A stretch of DNA of 64,000 bases from Acidobacteriota bacterium. GTDB taxonomy: Bacteria; Acidobacteriota; Thermoanaerobaculia; Multivoradales; Multivoraceae. Below are positions 18,800 to 28,612 of the stretch, piece by piece (position 1 is the stretch's first letter; each line of letters starts with the position of its first letter). The notes beneath the pieces are model-generated. The model saw only the letters and a list, made by a program, of their open reading frames with translations. It made no database searches and had not been told where the DNA came from. A program made the translations under genes and the position numbers. The DNA lies in NCBI GenBank assembly GCA_028877275.1, contig JAPPFP010000006.1, forward strand, positions 248,001 to 312,000, given 5' to 3'.

Positions 18800-21502
18800 G
18801 TGCGCATCGAGATGGACATGGATCCCACAAACAGGCCAAGGACGGACCCGGCCCGCCACGATGTCGACCCGGCCGAGACGGCCGAGTGGCTCGAGGCCCT
18901 GGACGCGGTGATGGAGCGCGAAGGGCCGGAGCGCGCGCACTATCTGCTCGAAACCCTGGTGGACAAGGCCCGGAGGTCGGGCGCCTACCTGCCCTACAAG
19001 GCGACCACCGCCTACCTGAACACGATTCCGGTGCGGGCGCAGGAGCCGTTGCCGGGCGACGCGGACATCGAGTGGCGGATCCGCAGCATCGTCCGCTGGA
19101 ACGCGATGGCGATGGTGGTCCGCGCCAACCATGACTACGAGGGGCTGGGCGGGCACATCGCGTCCTTCGCTTCCGCCGCCACCCTCTACGACGTCGGCTT
19201 CAACCACTTCTTCCACGCCCCGTCGGAGCAGCACGGCGGCGACCTGGTGATGATTCAGGGGCACTCTTCGCCGGGCATCTACGCGCGCGCCTTCCTGGAA
19301 GGCAGGCTGAGCGAGGAGGACCTGCTCCGCTTCCGGCGCGAGGCGCGGCCGGGGGGCCTGTCGTCCTACCCCCATCCCTGGCTGATGCCGAGCTTCTGGC
19401 AGTACCCGACCGTGTCCATGGGTCTCGGCCCGTTGATGGCGATCTTCCAGGCGCGCTTCATGAAGTACCTCCACAACCGCGGGCTGGTCGACACCCGGGG
19501 CCGCAAGGTGTGGGCGTTCATGGGCGACGGCGAGATGGACGAGCCGGAGTCCCTGGGTTCCATCTCCCTGGCTTCGCGGGAGAACCTCGACAACCTGATC
19601 TTCGTCGTCAACTGCAACCTGCAGCGGCTCGACGGGCCCGTACGCGGCAACGGCAAGATCATCCAGGAACTCGAGGCGGTGTTCCGCGGCGCGGGCTGGA
19701 ACGTGATCAAGCTGGTCTGGGGCTCCTACTGGGATCCGCTGCTCGCCCGCGACCGTCACGGGCTGCTGCGTCGGCGTATGGAGGAGGCGGTCGACGGCGA
19801 GTACCAGGCCTACAAGGCGAGCCAGGACGGCGGTTTCGTGCGCGAGCACTTCTTCGGCAAGTACCCGGAGCTCAAGGCGATGGTCGCCCACCTGACCGAC
19901 GAGGACATCTGGCGGCTCAATCGTGGCGGCCACGACCCGCACAAGATCTACGCTGCCTACTCGGCGGCGGTGAGGCACACGGGGCAGCCAACCGTGATCC
20001 TGGCCAAGACGGTCAAGGGCTACGGCATGGGCGAGGCCGGCGAGGGAATGAACATCACCCATCAGCAGAAGAAGATGGGCCTGCGGGCGCTGATGGGATT
20101 CCGCGACCGGCTGGACATCCCCGTGTCCGACGAGGACCTGGAGGAAACGCCGTTCTACCGGCCGCCGGACGACAGTCCGGAGGTCCAGTACCTGAAGGAA
20201 CGCCGGGAGGCTCTCGGCGGCTACCTGCCGGCGCGGGCCCTGAAAGCCGAGCCGCTCGAAGTGCCCGGTCTCGACGCCTTCGATGCGTTGCTGCGCTCGA
20301 GCCGCGGCCGCCAGTTCTCGACCACGCTGGCGTTCGTCCGCCTGCTGACGCTGCTCACCCGCGACCCCGCAATCCGCAGCCGCCTGGTACCGATCGTCGC
20401 CGACGAGGCGCGCACCTTCGGCATGGAGGGGATGTTCCGGCAGCTCGGCATCTACGCTCCCACCGGCCAGCTCTACGAGCCGGTCGACGCCCACAAGATC
20501 GCGCCGTACAAGGAAGCGCGCGACGGCCAGATCCTCCAGGAGGGGATCAACGAGGCGGGAGCGCTCTGCTCCTGGATGGCGGCGGGGACCTCGGCCGCGA
20601 ACCACGGCTTCCACATGATCCCGTTCTTCATCTTCTACTCGATGTTCGGGTTCCAGCGGGTCGGCGACCTGATCTGGGCCGCCGCCGACATGCAGGCGCG
20701 CGGATTCCTGATCGGCGGCACCTCCGGGCGGACGACGCTGAACGGCGAAGGTCTGCAGCACCAGGACGGCCACAGTCACCTGGCCGCGTCGACGGTGCCC
20801 AATTGCGTCTCCTACGACCCGACGTACGCGTACGAACTCGCCGTGATCCTCCAGGACGGGCTGCGCCGGATGTACGCGGACGGCGAACCGGTCTTCTACT
20901 ACCTGACGACGCTGAACGAGAACTACGAGCACCCGAGGATGCCCGAGGGCGCCGAGGACGGGATCCGGCGCGGGCTGTACCGGATCCGACCGGGTTCGCG
21001 GCACCGGAAGCGCGCCACGCTGCTCGGTTCGGGCGCGATTCTGCGCGAGGCCGAGGCCGCCGCCGAGATGCTGGAGGAAGACTGGAAGGTGTCCGCCGAG
21101 GTGTGGTCGGCGACCAGCTTCAACCGGCTGCGGCGCGACGGCATCGAGGTGGAGCGCTGGAACCGCCTCCATCCGGGCGAGGAGAAGAGAGTCTCCTACG
21201 TTCGGCAGTGCCTGACCGGGCGCGGCGGCGTCACGGTCGCCGCGAGCGACTACATGAAGGTCTACACGGACCAGATCCGCGCCTTCGTCCCGGGTCCCTA
21301 CCGGACGCTCGGCACCGACGGCTTCGGGCGCAGTGATACCCGCGAGCAGTTGCGGGCCTTCTTCGAGGTCGACCGCCGGCACATCGTGGTTTCCGCGCTG
21401 GCCTCGCTGGCCGAGAACGGCGAGATCGAGGCCGAGGCGCCGGCGAAGGCGATCGCCGCCTACGGCATCGACCCGAACGCACCGAACCCGGCCACCGCGT
21501 GA
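18800..21502 (+). CDS. aceE: Pyruvate dehydrogenase E1 component, homodimeric type
   Basis: A 900-residue E1 of the single-chain (alpha2) type found in proteobacteria and relatives. It decarboxylates pyruvate with thiamine diphosphate and acetylates the lipoyl group of E2. Recognisable parts are the N-terminal AYLPYKATTAYLNTIPV, the ThDP motif FMGDGEMDEPESLGSISLA with NCNLQRLDGPVRGNGKI, and GRTTLNGEGLQHQDGHS in the pyrimidine-binding domain. The frame opens with GTG 18800; ATG 18812 is an alternative start that would shorten it by four residues. It is the first gene of an overlapping operon with aceF and lpd. Thiamine synthesis (thiC) diverges from it, an apt neighbour for a ThDP enzyme. Confidence 0.97.
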   Translation: MRIEMDMDPTNRPRTDPARHDVDPAETAEWLEALDAVMEREGPERAHYLLETLVDKARRSGAYLPYKATTAYLNTIPVRAQEPLPGDADIEWRIRSIVRWNAMAMVVRANHDYEGLGGHIASFASAATLYDVGFNHFFHAPSEQHGGDLVMIQGHSSPGIYARAFLEGRLSEEDLLRFRREARPGGLSSYPHPWLMPSFWQYPTVSMGLGPLMAIFQARFMKYLHNRGLVDTRGRKVWAFMGDGEMDEPESLGSISLASRENLDNLIFVVNCNLQRLDGPVRGNGKIIQELEAVFRGAGWNVIKLVWGSYWDPLLARDRHGLLRRRMEEAVDGEYQAYKASQDGGFVREHFFGKYPELKAMVAHLTDEDIWRLNRGGHDPHKIYAAYSAAVRHTGQPTVILAKTVKGYGMGEAGEGMNITHQQKKMGLRALMGFRDRLDIPVSDEDLEETPFYRPPDDSPEVQYLKERREALGGYLPARALKAEPLEVPGLDAFDALLRSSRGRQFSTTLAFVRLLTLLTRDPAIRSRLVPIVADEARTFGMEGMFRQLGIYAPTGQLYEPVDAHKIAPYKEARDGQILQEGINEAGALCSWMAAGTSAANHGFHMIPFFIFYSMFGFQRVGDLIWAAADMQARGFLIGGTSGRTTLNGEGLQHQDGHSHLAASTVPNCVSYDPTYAYELAVILQDGLRRMYADGEPVFYYLTTLNENYEHPRMPEGAEDGIRRGLYRIRPGSRHRKRATLLGSGAILREAEAAAEMLEEDWKVSAEVWSATSFNRLRRDGIEVERWNRLHPGEEKRVSYVRQCLTGRGGVTVAASDYMKVYTDQIRAFVPGPYRTLGTDGFGRSDTREQLRAFFEVDRRHIVVSALASLAENGEIEAEAPAKAIAAYGIDPNAPNPATA

Positions 21503-22803
21503 GCGAGACCCTCTCCGTCGTCGTCCCCGACATCGGCGACTTCGACCAGGTGGACGTGGTCGAGGTGCTTGTCGCCGTGGGTGACGACGTCTCGGTCGAC
21601 CAGTCGCTCATCACCCTGGAGAGCGACAAGGCCTCGATGGAGGTGCCGTCTCCCGCCGCCGGCCGGGTGGTCGAGATCGCGGTCGAACTCGGCGGCCAGG
21701 TAGGCGAGGGCGATTTGATCCTGACGATCGAAGCGGCCGATCCGCCGGCGGAGGAACCAGACGAAAAGGCCGGGCCGTTCGAAGAGCCGGCGCCGACGGT
21801 TGTGGAGGCGGCTGCGCCTGCCCCTGCGGCTTCCCCGGAGCCCCGCCCGTCGCCCTCGCGACGGCGGCCGCCGCCACCAGCCGCCGGAGGTCCCGCCACT
21901 TCCGCCAGTCCGCCTCACGCCAGCCCCGCGGTGCGGCGGTTCGCGCGCCTGCTGGGCGTCGACCTCGGGAGAGTGTCGGGCAGCGGCGCCAAGGGCCGGA
22001 TCCTGCGCGAGGACGTGGACGGTTTCGTCAAGGAGGCGATGACAGGCCGCGGCCGGCCGGCCGGCGCGGGCATTCCGCCGGTCCCGGAGATCGACTTCTC
22101 GAAGTTCGGCCCGGTCGAGTCGAAGCCGCTCGGCCGCATCCGCAAACTGTCGGCGGCGAGCCTCCACCGGAGTTGGCTCAACGTCCCGCACGTCACCCAG
22201 CACGACGAGGCAGACATCACGGAACTCGAGGCGTTCCGCAAGGCTCACCTCCAGGAAGCGCGGGAGCGAGGCGTTCGGCTCACGCTGCTCGCCTTCCTGA
22301 TGAAGGCGGTGGCGGCATCGCTCGCCGAGTTCCCGGAGATGAACTCGTCGCTGGCGCCCGACGGCGAGTCGCTGATCCTCAAGCGCTACTTTCACCTGGG
22401 CGTGGCGGTCGACACGCCGGACGGTCTCGTCGTGCCCGTGGTTCGCGACGTCGAGCGCAAGAGCGTTTACGAGCTGGCGGGCGAGCTGGGGGAGATCAGC
22501 GGTCGCGCGCGGGAGCGCAAGCTGCGGCCCTCCGACATCCAGGGGGCCACCTTCACGATTTCGAGCCTGGGCGGCATCGGCGGCACCGCCTTCACGCCGA
22601 TCGTCAACGCTCCGGAAGTCGGCATCCTGGGCGTCTCGCGCGCCGTGCGGCGGCCGGTCTACATCGGCGCGGGTCTGGCGCCGCGGCTCATGCTGCCGGT
22701 CTCGTTGTCGTACGACCACCGGGTGATCGACGGCGCTTACGCGGTGCGCTTCACGACCCATCTGTGCTCGGCTCTCGCCGACATCCGCCGGGTCGTGCTT
22801 TGA
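21499..22803 (+). CDS. aceF: Dihydrolipoamide acetyltransferase (PDH E2)
   Basis: A 434-residue E2 with one lipoyl domain at residues 1-75 (lipoylated lysine in LESDKASMEVP near residue 44). An Ala/Pro-rich linker follows, then a peripheral-subunit-binding domain at about 136-172 (SPAVRRFARLLGVDLGRVSG). The catalytic domain ends with SYDHRVIDGAYAVRF, which holds the active-site His and Asp. It is shorter than the three-lipoyl E. coli protein. The GTG start overlaps the aceE stop (GTGA), so E1 and E2 are translationally coupled. Confidence 0.97.
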   Translation: MSETLSVVVPDIGDFDQVDVVEVLVAVGDDVSVDQSLITLESDKASMEVPSPAAGRVVEIAVELGGQVGEGDLILTIEAADPPAEEPDEKAGPFEEPAPTVVEAAAPAPAASPEPRPSPSRRRPPPPAAGGPATSASPPHASPAVRRFARLLGVDLGRVSGSGAKGRILREDVDGFVKEAMTGRGRPAGAGIPPVPEIDFSKFGPVESKPLGRIRKLSAASLHRSWLNVPHVTQHDEADITELEAFRKAHLQEARERGVRLTLLAFLMKAVAASLAEFPEMNSSLAPDGESLILKRYFHLGVAVDTPDGLVVPVVRDVERKSVYELAGELGEISGRARERKLRPSDIQGATFTISSLGGIGGTAFTPIVNAPEVGILGVSRAVRRPVYIGAGLAPRLMLPVSLSYDHRVIDGAYAVRFTTHLCSALADIRRVVL

Positions 22804-24632
22804 CGGAACCGATTCGAATCGTCGTCCCGGACATCGGCGACTTCGAGTCCGTCGACGTGGTGGAAGTGCTCGTTTCGGCGGGCGAACACGTCGACGTCGA
22901 GGCCGGGCTCATCACGCTCGAGAGCGACAAGGCGTCGATGGAGGTGCCGTCGACGCACAGCGGCGTCGTCCTGGAAGTCGCCGTGTCGCTGGGCGACAAG
23001 GTGTCGGAGGGAGACCTGATCGCCGTCCTCGACCCTGGCGACGAGTCGCACCCGGATCAGCGAGCGGAGCGGCCGCGGCATCCGCACGCGCCACCGGAGG
23101 CGCCAGGAGCGACGTCCGGTGCGGACGCGGCGCCTGAAGCTCCGGCGAAAGAGCAGCCGTCAGCGGCTGAGGCGGCGACTCCCTCGCCGTCTTCGGCGCC
23201 GAAGGAGGTGGACGCCGACGTGCTCGTCCTGGGCGCCGGTCCCGGCGGCTACACCGCGGCCTTTCGGGCCGCGGATCTGGGCCGGCGGGTCGTGCTCGTG
23301 GAACCGCACGCCAACCTGGGCGGCGTCTGCCTGAACGTCGGCTGTATTCCGTCGAAGGCTCTGCTCCACGCCGCCCGGGTGGTGGACGAGGCCGCCGAGT
23401 TCGCGGCCCACGGCATCGACTTCGGCGCGCCCGCAATCGACCGGGCCAAGCTGGGCCGCTGGAAGGACGGCGTCGTCGGCCAGTTGACCGGCGGACTCGC
23501 GCAGCTCGCCCAGCGGCGCAGGGTGGAGGTCGTTCGCGGCCACGGCCGCTTCACCGGTCCCCACGAAGTCGCGGTCGAGGACGGCGATGGAGGCCGCCGC
23601 ACCTTGAGCTTCGGGCAGGCGATCGTCGCCGTCGGCTCGCGTCCGGCGATGATCCCCGGCCTGCCGGAGGGAGATCCGAGGATCTGGGACTCGACCGACG
23701 CGCTGGAACTCGACCCGGAGTTCGAGCCGGGCGGCCGGTTGCTGGTGATCGGCGGCGGCATCATCGGCCTCGAGATGGCGACGGTCTACGCGGCCCTGGG
23801 CTACCGCGTGACCGTCGTGGAGCTGCTGCCGGAACTGCTCACGGGAGTCGACCGGGACCTCGTGCGGCCATTGCAGCGAAGGCTGGGCGCCCGGCTGGAG
23901 AACGTCCATCTGGCGACCCAGGTCACCAGCGTGAAGGCGCAGAAGAACGGCCTGATGGTCTCGATGGAGGGCGAGAACGCTCCGGGTACCGGGCTGTTCG
24001 GCCGCGTTCTGGTCGCGGTCGGCCGCCGCCCGAACAGCGACCGCTTCGGCGCCGAGGCGGCGGGTGTTCACGTAGACGAACAGGGTTTCGTGCCGGTCGA
24101 CGACCAGCAGCGCACGAACGTGCCGCACATCTTCGCGATCGGCGACCTGGTACCCGGCCCGATGCTGGCGCACAAGGCGACCCACGAGGGCAAGGTGGCG
24201 GCCGAGGTGGCGGCCGGGGAGAAGAGCGGCTTCGAAGCGCGGGTCATTCCGTCGGTCGCGTACACCGACCCGGAGGTGGCCTGGGTCGGCCTGACCGAGA
24301 CCGAGGCGCGGGAGAAGGGCACACCCTACGAGAAGGGCACATTCCCATGGGGCGCCTCTGGCCGCGCCCTGACGCTGGGGAGGTCCGAAGGTCTGACCAA
24401 GCTCCTGTTCGATCCCGGCACCGGCCGGGTCATCGGCGCCGGCATTGTCGGCGTCAACGCCGGAGACCTGATCGCCGAGGCGGCGCTGGCGATCGAGATG
24501 AACGCCGACGCTGCAGATCTGGCGCTGACCGTCCACCCGCACCCGACCCTCTCCGAGACGGTCGCCTTCGCCGCCGAGGCGTACGAGGGGACGATCACCG
24601 ATCTCTACCTGCCGCGACGCGGAAAGCGTTGA
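22800..24632 (+). CDS. lpd: Dihydrolipoyl dehydrogenase with N-terminal lipoyl domain (PDH E3)
   Basis: A 610-residue protein starting at TTG 22800, which overlaps the aceF stop as TTGA. The frame upstream of it is antisense-like noise inside aceF. Residues 1-77 are a lipoyl domain (LESDKASMEVPSTHSG) almost identical in style to that of E2. Residues 80-135 are an Ala/Pro/Glu linker. From about 140 the FAD disulfide oxidoreductase begins: LVLGAGPGGYTAAFRAADLG, the redox disulfide GGVCLNVGCIPSKALLH, the NAD-binding LVIGGGIIGLEMATVYAALG and the C-terminal HPHPTLSETV with the His-Glu pair. Lipoyl-E3 fusions are known in some proteobacteria. The lipoyl arm may improve channelling to E1/E2. Confidence 0.96.
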   Translation: MTEPIRIVVPDIGDFESVDVVEVLVSAGEHVDVEAGLITLESDKASMEVPSTHSGVVLEVAVSLGDKVSEGDLIAVLDPGDESHPDQRAERPRHPHAPPEAPGATSGADAAPEAPAKEQPSAAEAATPSPSSAPKEVDADVLVLGAGPGGYTAAFRAADLGRRVVLVEPHANLGGVCLNVGCIPSKALLHAARVVDEAAEFAAHGIDFGAPAIDRAKLGRWKDGVVGQLTGGLAQLAQRRRVEVVRGHGRFTGPHEVAVEDGDGGRRTLSFGQAIVAVGSRPAMIPGLPEGDPRIWDSTDALELDPEFEPGGRLLVIGGGIIGLEMATVYAALGYRVTVVELLPELLTGVDRDLVRPLQRRLGARLENVHLATQVTSVKAQKNGLMVSMEGENAPGTGLFGRVLVAVGRRPNSDRFGAEAAGVHVDEQGFVPVDDQQRTNVPHIFAIGDLVPGPMLAHKATHEGKVAAEVAAGEKSGFEARVIPSVAYTDPEVAWVGLTETEAREKGTPYEKGTFPWGASGRALTLGRSEGLTKLLFDPGTGRVIGAGIVGVNAGDLIAEAALAIEMNADAADLALTVHPHPTLSETVAFAAEAYEGTITDLYLPRRGKR

Positions 24633-24645
24633 CGCCGCGGTCGAC

Positions 24646-25011
24646 GTGAGCCGTCTCGACAAGTGGCTGCAGGTGTCGCGGATGTTCCGCGCGCGGGCCA
24701 GGGCGACCGCGGCCTGCGCCGCCGGCCGCGTCACGGTCAACGGCCAGCAGGCAAAGGCGCACCGCCAACTCCAGGTCGGCGACCGGATCGAGTTCAGGAT
24801 CCGTGACTGGAAGCGGGTCCTCGTCGTAAGGGAACTGCGCGACCGACCGCTGCCGAAGGCCGAGGCGCCCCGGCTGTATGAGGATCTGAGCCCGCCGAAA
24901 CCGGAGCCGCGGAAGCGCGATCCGTTCCTGGCCTCCGAGCCGGCGCGGAGACGCCGCGGCGCCGGTCGTCCGACCAAGCGGGACCGCCGGCTGATCGACC
25001 GGCTGCGCTGA
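24646..25011 (+). CDS. S4-domain RNA-binding protein (HslR/RqcP type)
   Basis: A 121-residue protein starting at GTG 24646, 13 bases after lpd. Residues 1-60 form an S4 domain (RLDKWLQVSRMFRARARATA, GRVTVNGQQAKAHRQLQVGDRIE). The C-terminal half is a basic tail, EPARRRRGAGRPTKRDRRL, that would add non-specific RNA contact. HslR/RqcP proteins bind the 50S subunit with peptidyl-tRNA and help rescue stalled ribosomes. The operon position behind PDH looks incidental. Confidence 0.9.
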   Translation: MSRLDKWLQVSRMFRARARATAACAAGRVTVNGQQAKAHRQLQVGDRIEFRIRDWKRVLVVRELRDRPLPKAEAPRLYEDLSPPKPEPRKRDPFLASEPARRRRGAGRPTKRDRRLIDRLR

Positions 25012-25039
25012 CGAGCAGCCGCGCTACAGTTCCGGCACT

Positions 25040-26872
25040 ATGCCCAACAGATCGTCGCTTCCCCGCCATGGGGCAGGTCTCGTCGGCGTCAGCCTCCTGG
25101 TCGCGTTCGCGGTCGCCTGCACCGGTCCGCTGCCAGAGCGCCCCACGGGCCCCTCGGGTCCGGCCTACGACCCGGCCACGGACCCTCTCGTCAACCCGCC
25201 GACGCTGACCGAGCCGTACCCGTTCGATCGGCCGGAGGTCGTCGCCCGCGACGACACGCTGGTGCGCTACATGCTCGGCGACCCGCGCACGTTGAACCCG
25301 ATCTTCGCGATCTTCTGGGAGGACTACTACCTCTCCGGCGCGCTCTTCCAGGCGCTGACGACGCGCAACGCGGACATGACGACGGTGTGGAACCAGACCG
25401 TGGTCGAGGAGGGTGTGATCGCGGACGACTGGATGAGCGCCCGGGTGCGGGTCCGGCCGGGGTTGACCTGGCACGACGGCAGGCCGTGGACGATGCACGA
25501 CCTGAAGTTCACCTACGACATGGTGGCCTCGGACGACGTGCCGGCGGCAATGTACAAGCACGACGTCGACCAGGTCGAGCGGATCGACGTGATCGACGAC
25601 CTGACGGTGGAGTTCCACTTCAGGGACGCGCTGGTCACGAACATGCTGGCGATGCGCGTGCCGCCCATTCCGCGGCACATCTGGAACAACGCGGAGGAAC
25701 TCGCGAACGATCCGACGATGCGGAGCAGCGAGTACTTCAACCACTACGCTCGCGAGGAGATCATCGGCTCGGGGCCCTACAGGTTCGTGTCCTGGACCCT
25801 CACCGACAAGATCGTCGTCGAACGCTGGGACGACTTCCCCGACGCCGCCCGCGTGGCACCGTTCAAGAGGGTGATCTACCGGCCCCAGAGCGACCGCAAC
25901 CTCGGTCTGCTCCTGTTCAAGAAGGGAGAGCTCGACGAGTACTGGTTCACGCCGCAGCAGTTCGCCACCCAGAGCAACGACGAGGAGTTCGAGCGGTTCG
26001 GCGTCAAGGGCTGGGCGCCGGCGCGGCGTATCTCGAGGATTGGCTGGAACCAGGACGGCAGCAACCCGTTCTTCACCGATGTTCGGGTGCGGCGGGCGAT
26101 GACCCACGCCTACGACATGAAGCGCGTGATCCGCGACGTGACCTACGGCGTCTACCTCAAGACGGACCAGCTCTGGGACAAGGAGCACATGGGCTACAAC
26201 CCGGATGTACCCAAGTATCCGTTCGATCTCGAGCGCGCCGGCGAACTGCTCGACGAGGCAGGCTGGCTGCCGGACCCCGACGACGGCTGGCGCTACAAGG
26301 AGATCGAAGGCGAGAAGGTGAAGTTCTCGTTCGAACTGGAGATCGCCCAGACCTTCGCCGACGCGGTGAAGATGGCGGACATCTACCGCGAGGATCTGCG
26401 CAGCATCGGCGTCGAGCTGACGCTTCGCCAGTTCGAGAACGCGACCCACGAGCAGCACCTGCTGGAGCACGAGTTCCAGGCCCACGCCGACGCCGACGAG
26501 GTGACGACCGATCCGGACCAGTGGACGATCCGACTGCACTCGACGAGCTACGACAACGCCCGCAACTACGTCGGCTACAAGAGCGATCGGGTCGACGACC
26601 TGCTCGAGCGCGGACGGCGCGAGTTCGACCCCGAGGCCCGCGCCGCGATCTACCGCGAACTGGCCTACGTCGTCGCCGAGGACCAGCCGTTCACGATGAT
26701 GTGGAACTACTCCGAGATCCGGGCTTTCAGCAAGCGCCTCCGCGGCGTTGAGTTCGCGCCCTCCGGCGTCTTCCTGTTCCAGCCGACTCCGCCCCCGGGC
26801 AGCGACTGGTGGACCAGCCCCGGTTGGTGGACGCACCGCGACGACGTCGCCGCGTACGCCTCCGGCGGCTAG
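25040..26872 (+). CDS. ABC-transporter substrate-binding lipoprotein, OppA/DppA family
   Basis: A 610-residue SBP family 5 protein. The N-terminus has a signal peptide with lipobox-like LLVAFAVAC-T, so the protein is anchored by Cys about residue 28. Typical family features include LVRYMLGDPRTLNPIF, an LTWHDGRPWTMHDLKFTYDM block, GSGPYRFVSW, and DVRVRRAMTHAYDMKRVI near the middle. The C-terminus has VAEDQPFTMMWNYSEIRAFS. It probably binds oligopeptides or similar solutes. No permease or ATPase of this transporter is adjacent, so it is either an orphan binding protein or has its transporter elsewhere. Confidence 0.93.
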   Translation: MPNRSSLPRHGAGLVGVSLLVAFAVACTGPLPERPTGPSGPAYDPATDPLVNPPTLTEPYPFDRPEVVARDDTLVRYMLGDPRTLNPIFAIFWEDYYLSGALFQALTTRNADMTTVWNQTVVEEGVIADDWMSARVRVRPGLTWHDGRPWTMHDLKFTYDMVASDDVPAAMYKHDVDQVERIDVIDDLTVEFHFRDALVTNMLAMRVPPIPRHIWNNAEELANDPTMRSSEYFNHYAREEIIGSGPYRFVSWTLTDKIVVERWDDFPDAARVAPFKRVIYRPQSDRNLGLLLFKKGELDEYWFTPQQFATQSNDEEFERFGVKGWAPARRISRIGWNQDGSNPFFTDVRVRRAMTHAYDMKRVIRDVTYGVYLKTDQLWDKEHMGYNPDVPKYPFDLERAGELLDEAGWLPDPDDGWRYKEIEGEKVKFSFELEIAQTFADAVKMADIYREDLRSIGVELTLRQFENATHEQHLLEHEFQAHADADEVTTDPDQWTIRLHSTSYDNARNYVGYKSDRVDDLLERGRREFDPEARAAIYRELAYVVAEDQPFTMMWNYSEIRAFSKRLRGVEFAPSGVFLFQPTPPPGSDWWTSPGWWTHRDDVAAYASGG

Positions 26873-26902
26873 GCGACGACACCCGCCCGCGGCTGCCTGG
26901 CG

Positions 26903-27859
26903 TCACTCGGCTGCTGCAGCCTCGTTCGTGCGTTTCTCGTTGGTCCGCGCGTACTCGAGGATGTTGAGCAGGCCGTAGTTGCCCTCGTGGCAGGCGTACT
27001 CGAAGATCGCCTGGTCCGACTTCTTCATCTCGACGCGTGCGCTCCAGCGGCGCTCGAAGGACTCCGGGTCGTCGATCGTGTACTCGTAGAGAAGGGTCTC
27101 CTCGTCGTAGCGCGTAAAGCGCTCGGTCAGGAGCATGTTGCCGCCTGAGCCCGCGAAGCTGATGCGGGGGTCGAAGTTCCGGGTCTCGACGACCAGGGTC
27201 TCGCCGTCCCAGTGGCCGCGCGAATCGCCCTTGAACTGGCGGAGGTGCTCGGGCAGACGGGGCCGGTCGTCGAGGGGGACGATGCGAGTGTCGTGGACCA
27301 TCTCGTTGAGCAGCGCGACGGTGTCGGGCGTGACCAGGATCAGCACGTTGTTGTTGTAGCCGCCGGGGTTCATCGGCGGTCCGGCGTTGAAGCCCATCAG
27401 GCAGCGTTCCCAGAGGTTGCGGTCCTCGGGACCGGCCGGCGGGCTGGCGCGCAGGTCCCGCCGTTTCTGTGCGCGGCGCCGGCCGTCGTTGGTCATCGGC
27501 GGAATGCGGCCGTTCGGCGGGTCGAAGATCAGGGACGTGCGGCGCGACTCCTGGACATGGCGCCCGTGGTCGAGCCAGTAGGGCGCGTGGACGCTCGGGC
27601 TCCGCTTCTGGGCCTCGGCGCGGCGGGCGATCGTGTCGCGTTCGAACTGGGCAGCCTCCTCGACCGTGAAGTACTCCTTTTCGGCGTGGGCGGTCGGCCG
27701 CTGTAGCGGGGTCGCGGTGGCGAAGTCCCACAGCCCGTCGATGTCGCCGGGCGGGGTCCAGGCCGAGCCCGCCTGGGCACAGAGCGGGGCGCCGGACGCT
27801 GCAACCAGGAACAGGACGGCGGGAATGAACAGGCTGCTCGCTCTTGTGGTGGGGGACAC
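26903..27859 (-). CDS. Secreted protein of unknown function
   Basis: A 318-residue protein starting at GTG 27859, with a signal peptide (LFIPAVLFLVAASGAPLCAQ). Recurring family features are WDFATATPLQRP at the mature N-terminus, FDPPNGRIPPMTNDG, and WERCLMGFNAGPPMNPGGYN. The second half has HWDGETLVVETRNFDPR, LTERFTRYDEETLLYEYTID and the ending YACHEGNYGLLNILEYART. I recognise the pattern as a widespread, uncharacterised exported family common in Acidobacteriota and marine bacteria, but know no activity for it. It converges with the SBP gene 30 bases away. Confidence 0.85.
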   Translation of the reverse strand: MSPTTRASSLFIPAVLFLVAASGAPLCAQAGSAWTPPGDIDGLWDFATATPLQRPTAHAEKEYFTVEEAAQFERDTIARRAEAQKRSPSVHAPYWLDHGRHVQESRRTSLIFDPPNGRIPPMTNDGRRRAQKRRDLRASPPAGPEDRNLWERCLMGFNAGPPMNPGGYNNNVLILVTPDTVALLNEMVHDTRIVPLDDRPRLPEHLRQFKGDSRGHWDGETLVVETRNFDPRISFAGSGGNMLLTERFTRYDEETLLYEYTIDDPESFERRWSARVEMKKSDQAIFEYACHEGNYGLLNILEYARTNEKRTNEAAAAE

Positions 27860-27921
27860 CGCCTTTCAGAATAGCGCCTGGCTTGCGCCAGTCAACCAGT
27901 GTTGGCTAGCCTCCGCCGCCC

Positions 27922-28605
27922 ATGCCGCAGCCGCTCACCCTCGTCATCGGCAACAAGAACTACTCGTCCTGGTCGCTTCGGCCGTGGGCCCTGATGACCG
28001 AACTCGGCATCCCGTTTGCCGAGCGGATGCTGAAGTTCGACTCGGACGACTGGGAGGCGAACATCGATCGCCTGTCTCCCACGCGCCTCGTGCCGGTGCT
28101 CTGGGAGGGCGAGCCTGGCAGCGGCTTCGCGACGTTCGACACCTCGGCGATTGTCGAGCGGCTGGCCGACCTCTATCCGGACCGCGGCATCTGGCCGGCG
28201 GATCCGCGGGCCCGGGCCCGCGGCCGGTCCCTGGTCGCGAACTTCCATTCCGGCTACCCGGCGTTGCGGTCGGCCATGCCGATGAACATCCGGTCGCACT
28301 ACCCGGGCAGGGGCCATGAACCGGAAGTCCTGACCGAAATCGAACGACTGACCGCCTTCTGGCGCACCACGCGGGCAGAGTTCGGTACGCGCAGCCCGTA
28401 CCTCTTCGGCAACTTCTCGGCCGCGGACGCCTACTTTCTGCCGGTCGCCTCACGGTTCGCGACCTACGAGCCGCCACTGCCGACGGAAGCCCAGGACTAC
28501 TGCCGCGCCCTGCTCGACACGATGGCGATGCGCCAGTGGAGCACGGCGGCTCGACTGGAGACGGAGTTCGTGCCCGAGGACGAGCCCTACGCCGATCCGC
28601 CCTGA
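27922..28605 (+). CDS. Glutathione S-transferase family protein
   Basis: A 227-residue GST. The thioredoxin-like N-terminal domain (1-80) has IGNKNYSSWSLRPWALMTEL, with the likely catalytic Ser/Tyr in NYSSWS. It continues with the glutathione-contact segment RLVPVLWEG (cis-Pro) and FDTSAIVERLADLYP. The C-terminal helical domain follows, with YLFGNFSAADAYFLPVASRF. The NYSSWSLRPW form marks a maleylacetoacetate-isomerase-like bacterial subgroup. The specific substrate is unknown. Confidence 0.92.
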   Translation: MPQPLTLVIGNKNYSSWSLRPWALMTELGIPFAERMLKFDSDDWEANIDRLSPTRLVPVLWEGEPGSGFATFDTSAIVERLADLYPDRGIWPADPRARARGRSLVANFHSGYPALRSAMPMNIRSHYPGRGHEPEVLTEIERLTAFWRTTRAEFGTRSPYLFGNFSAADAYFLPVASRFATYEPPLPTEAQDYCRALLDTMAMRQWSTAARLETEFVPEDEPYADPP

Positions 28606-28612
28606 CCGGCGG

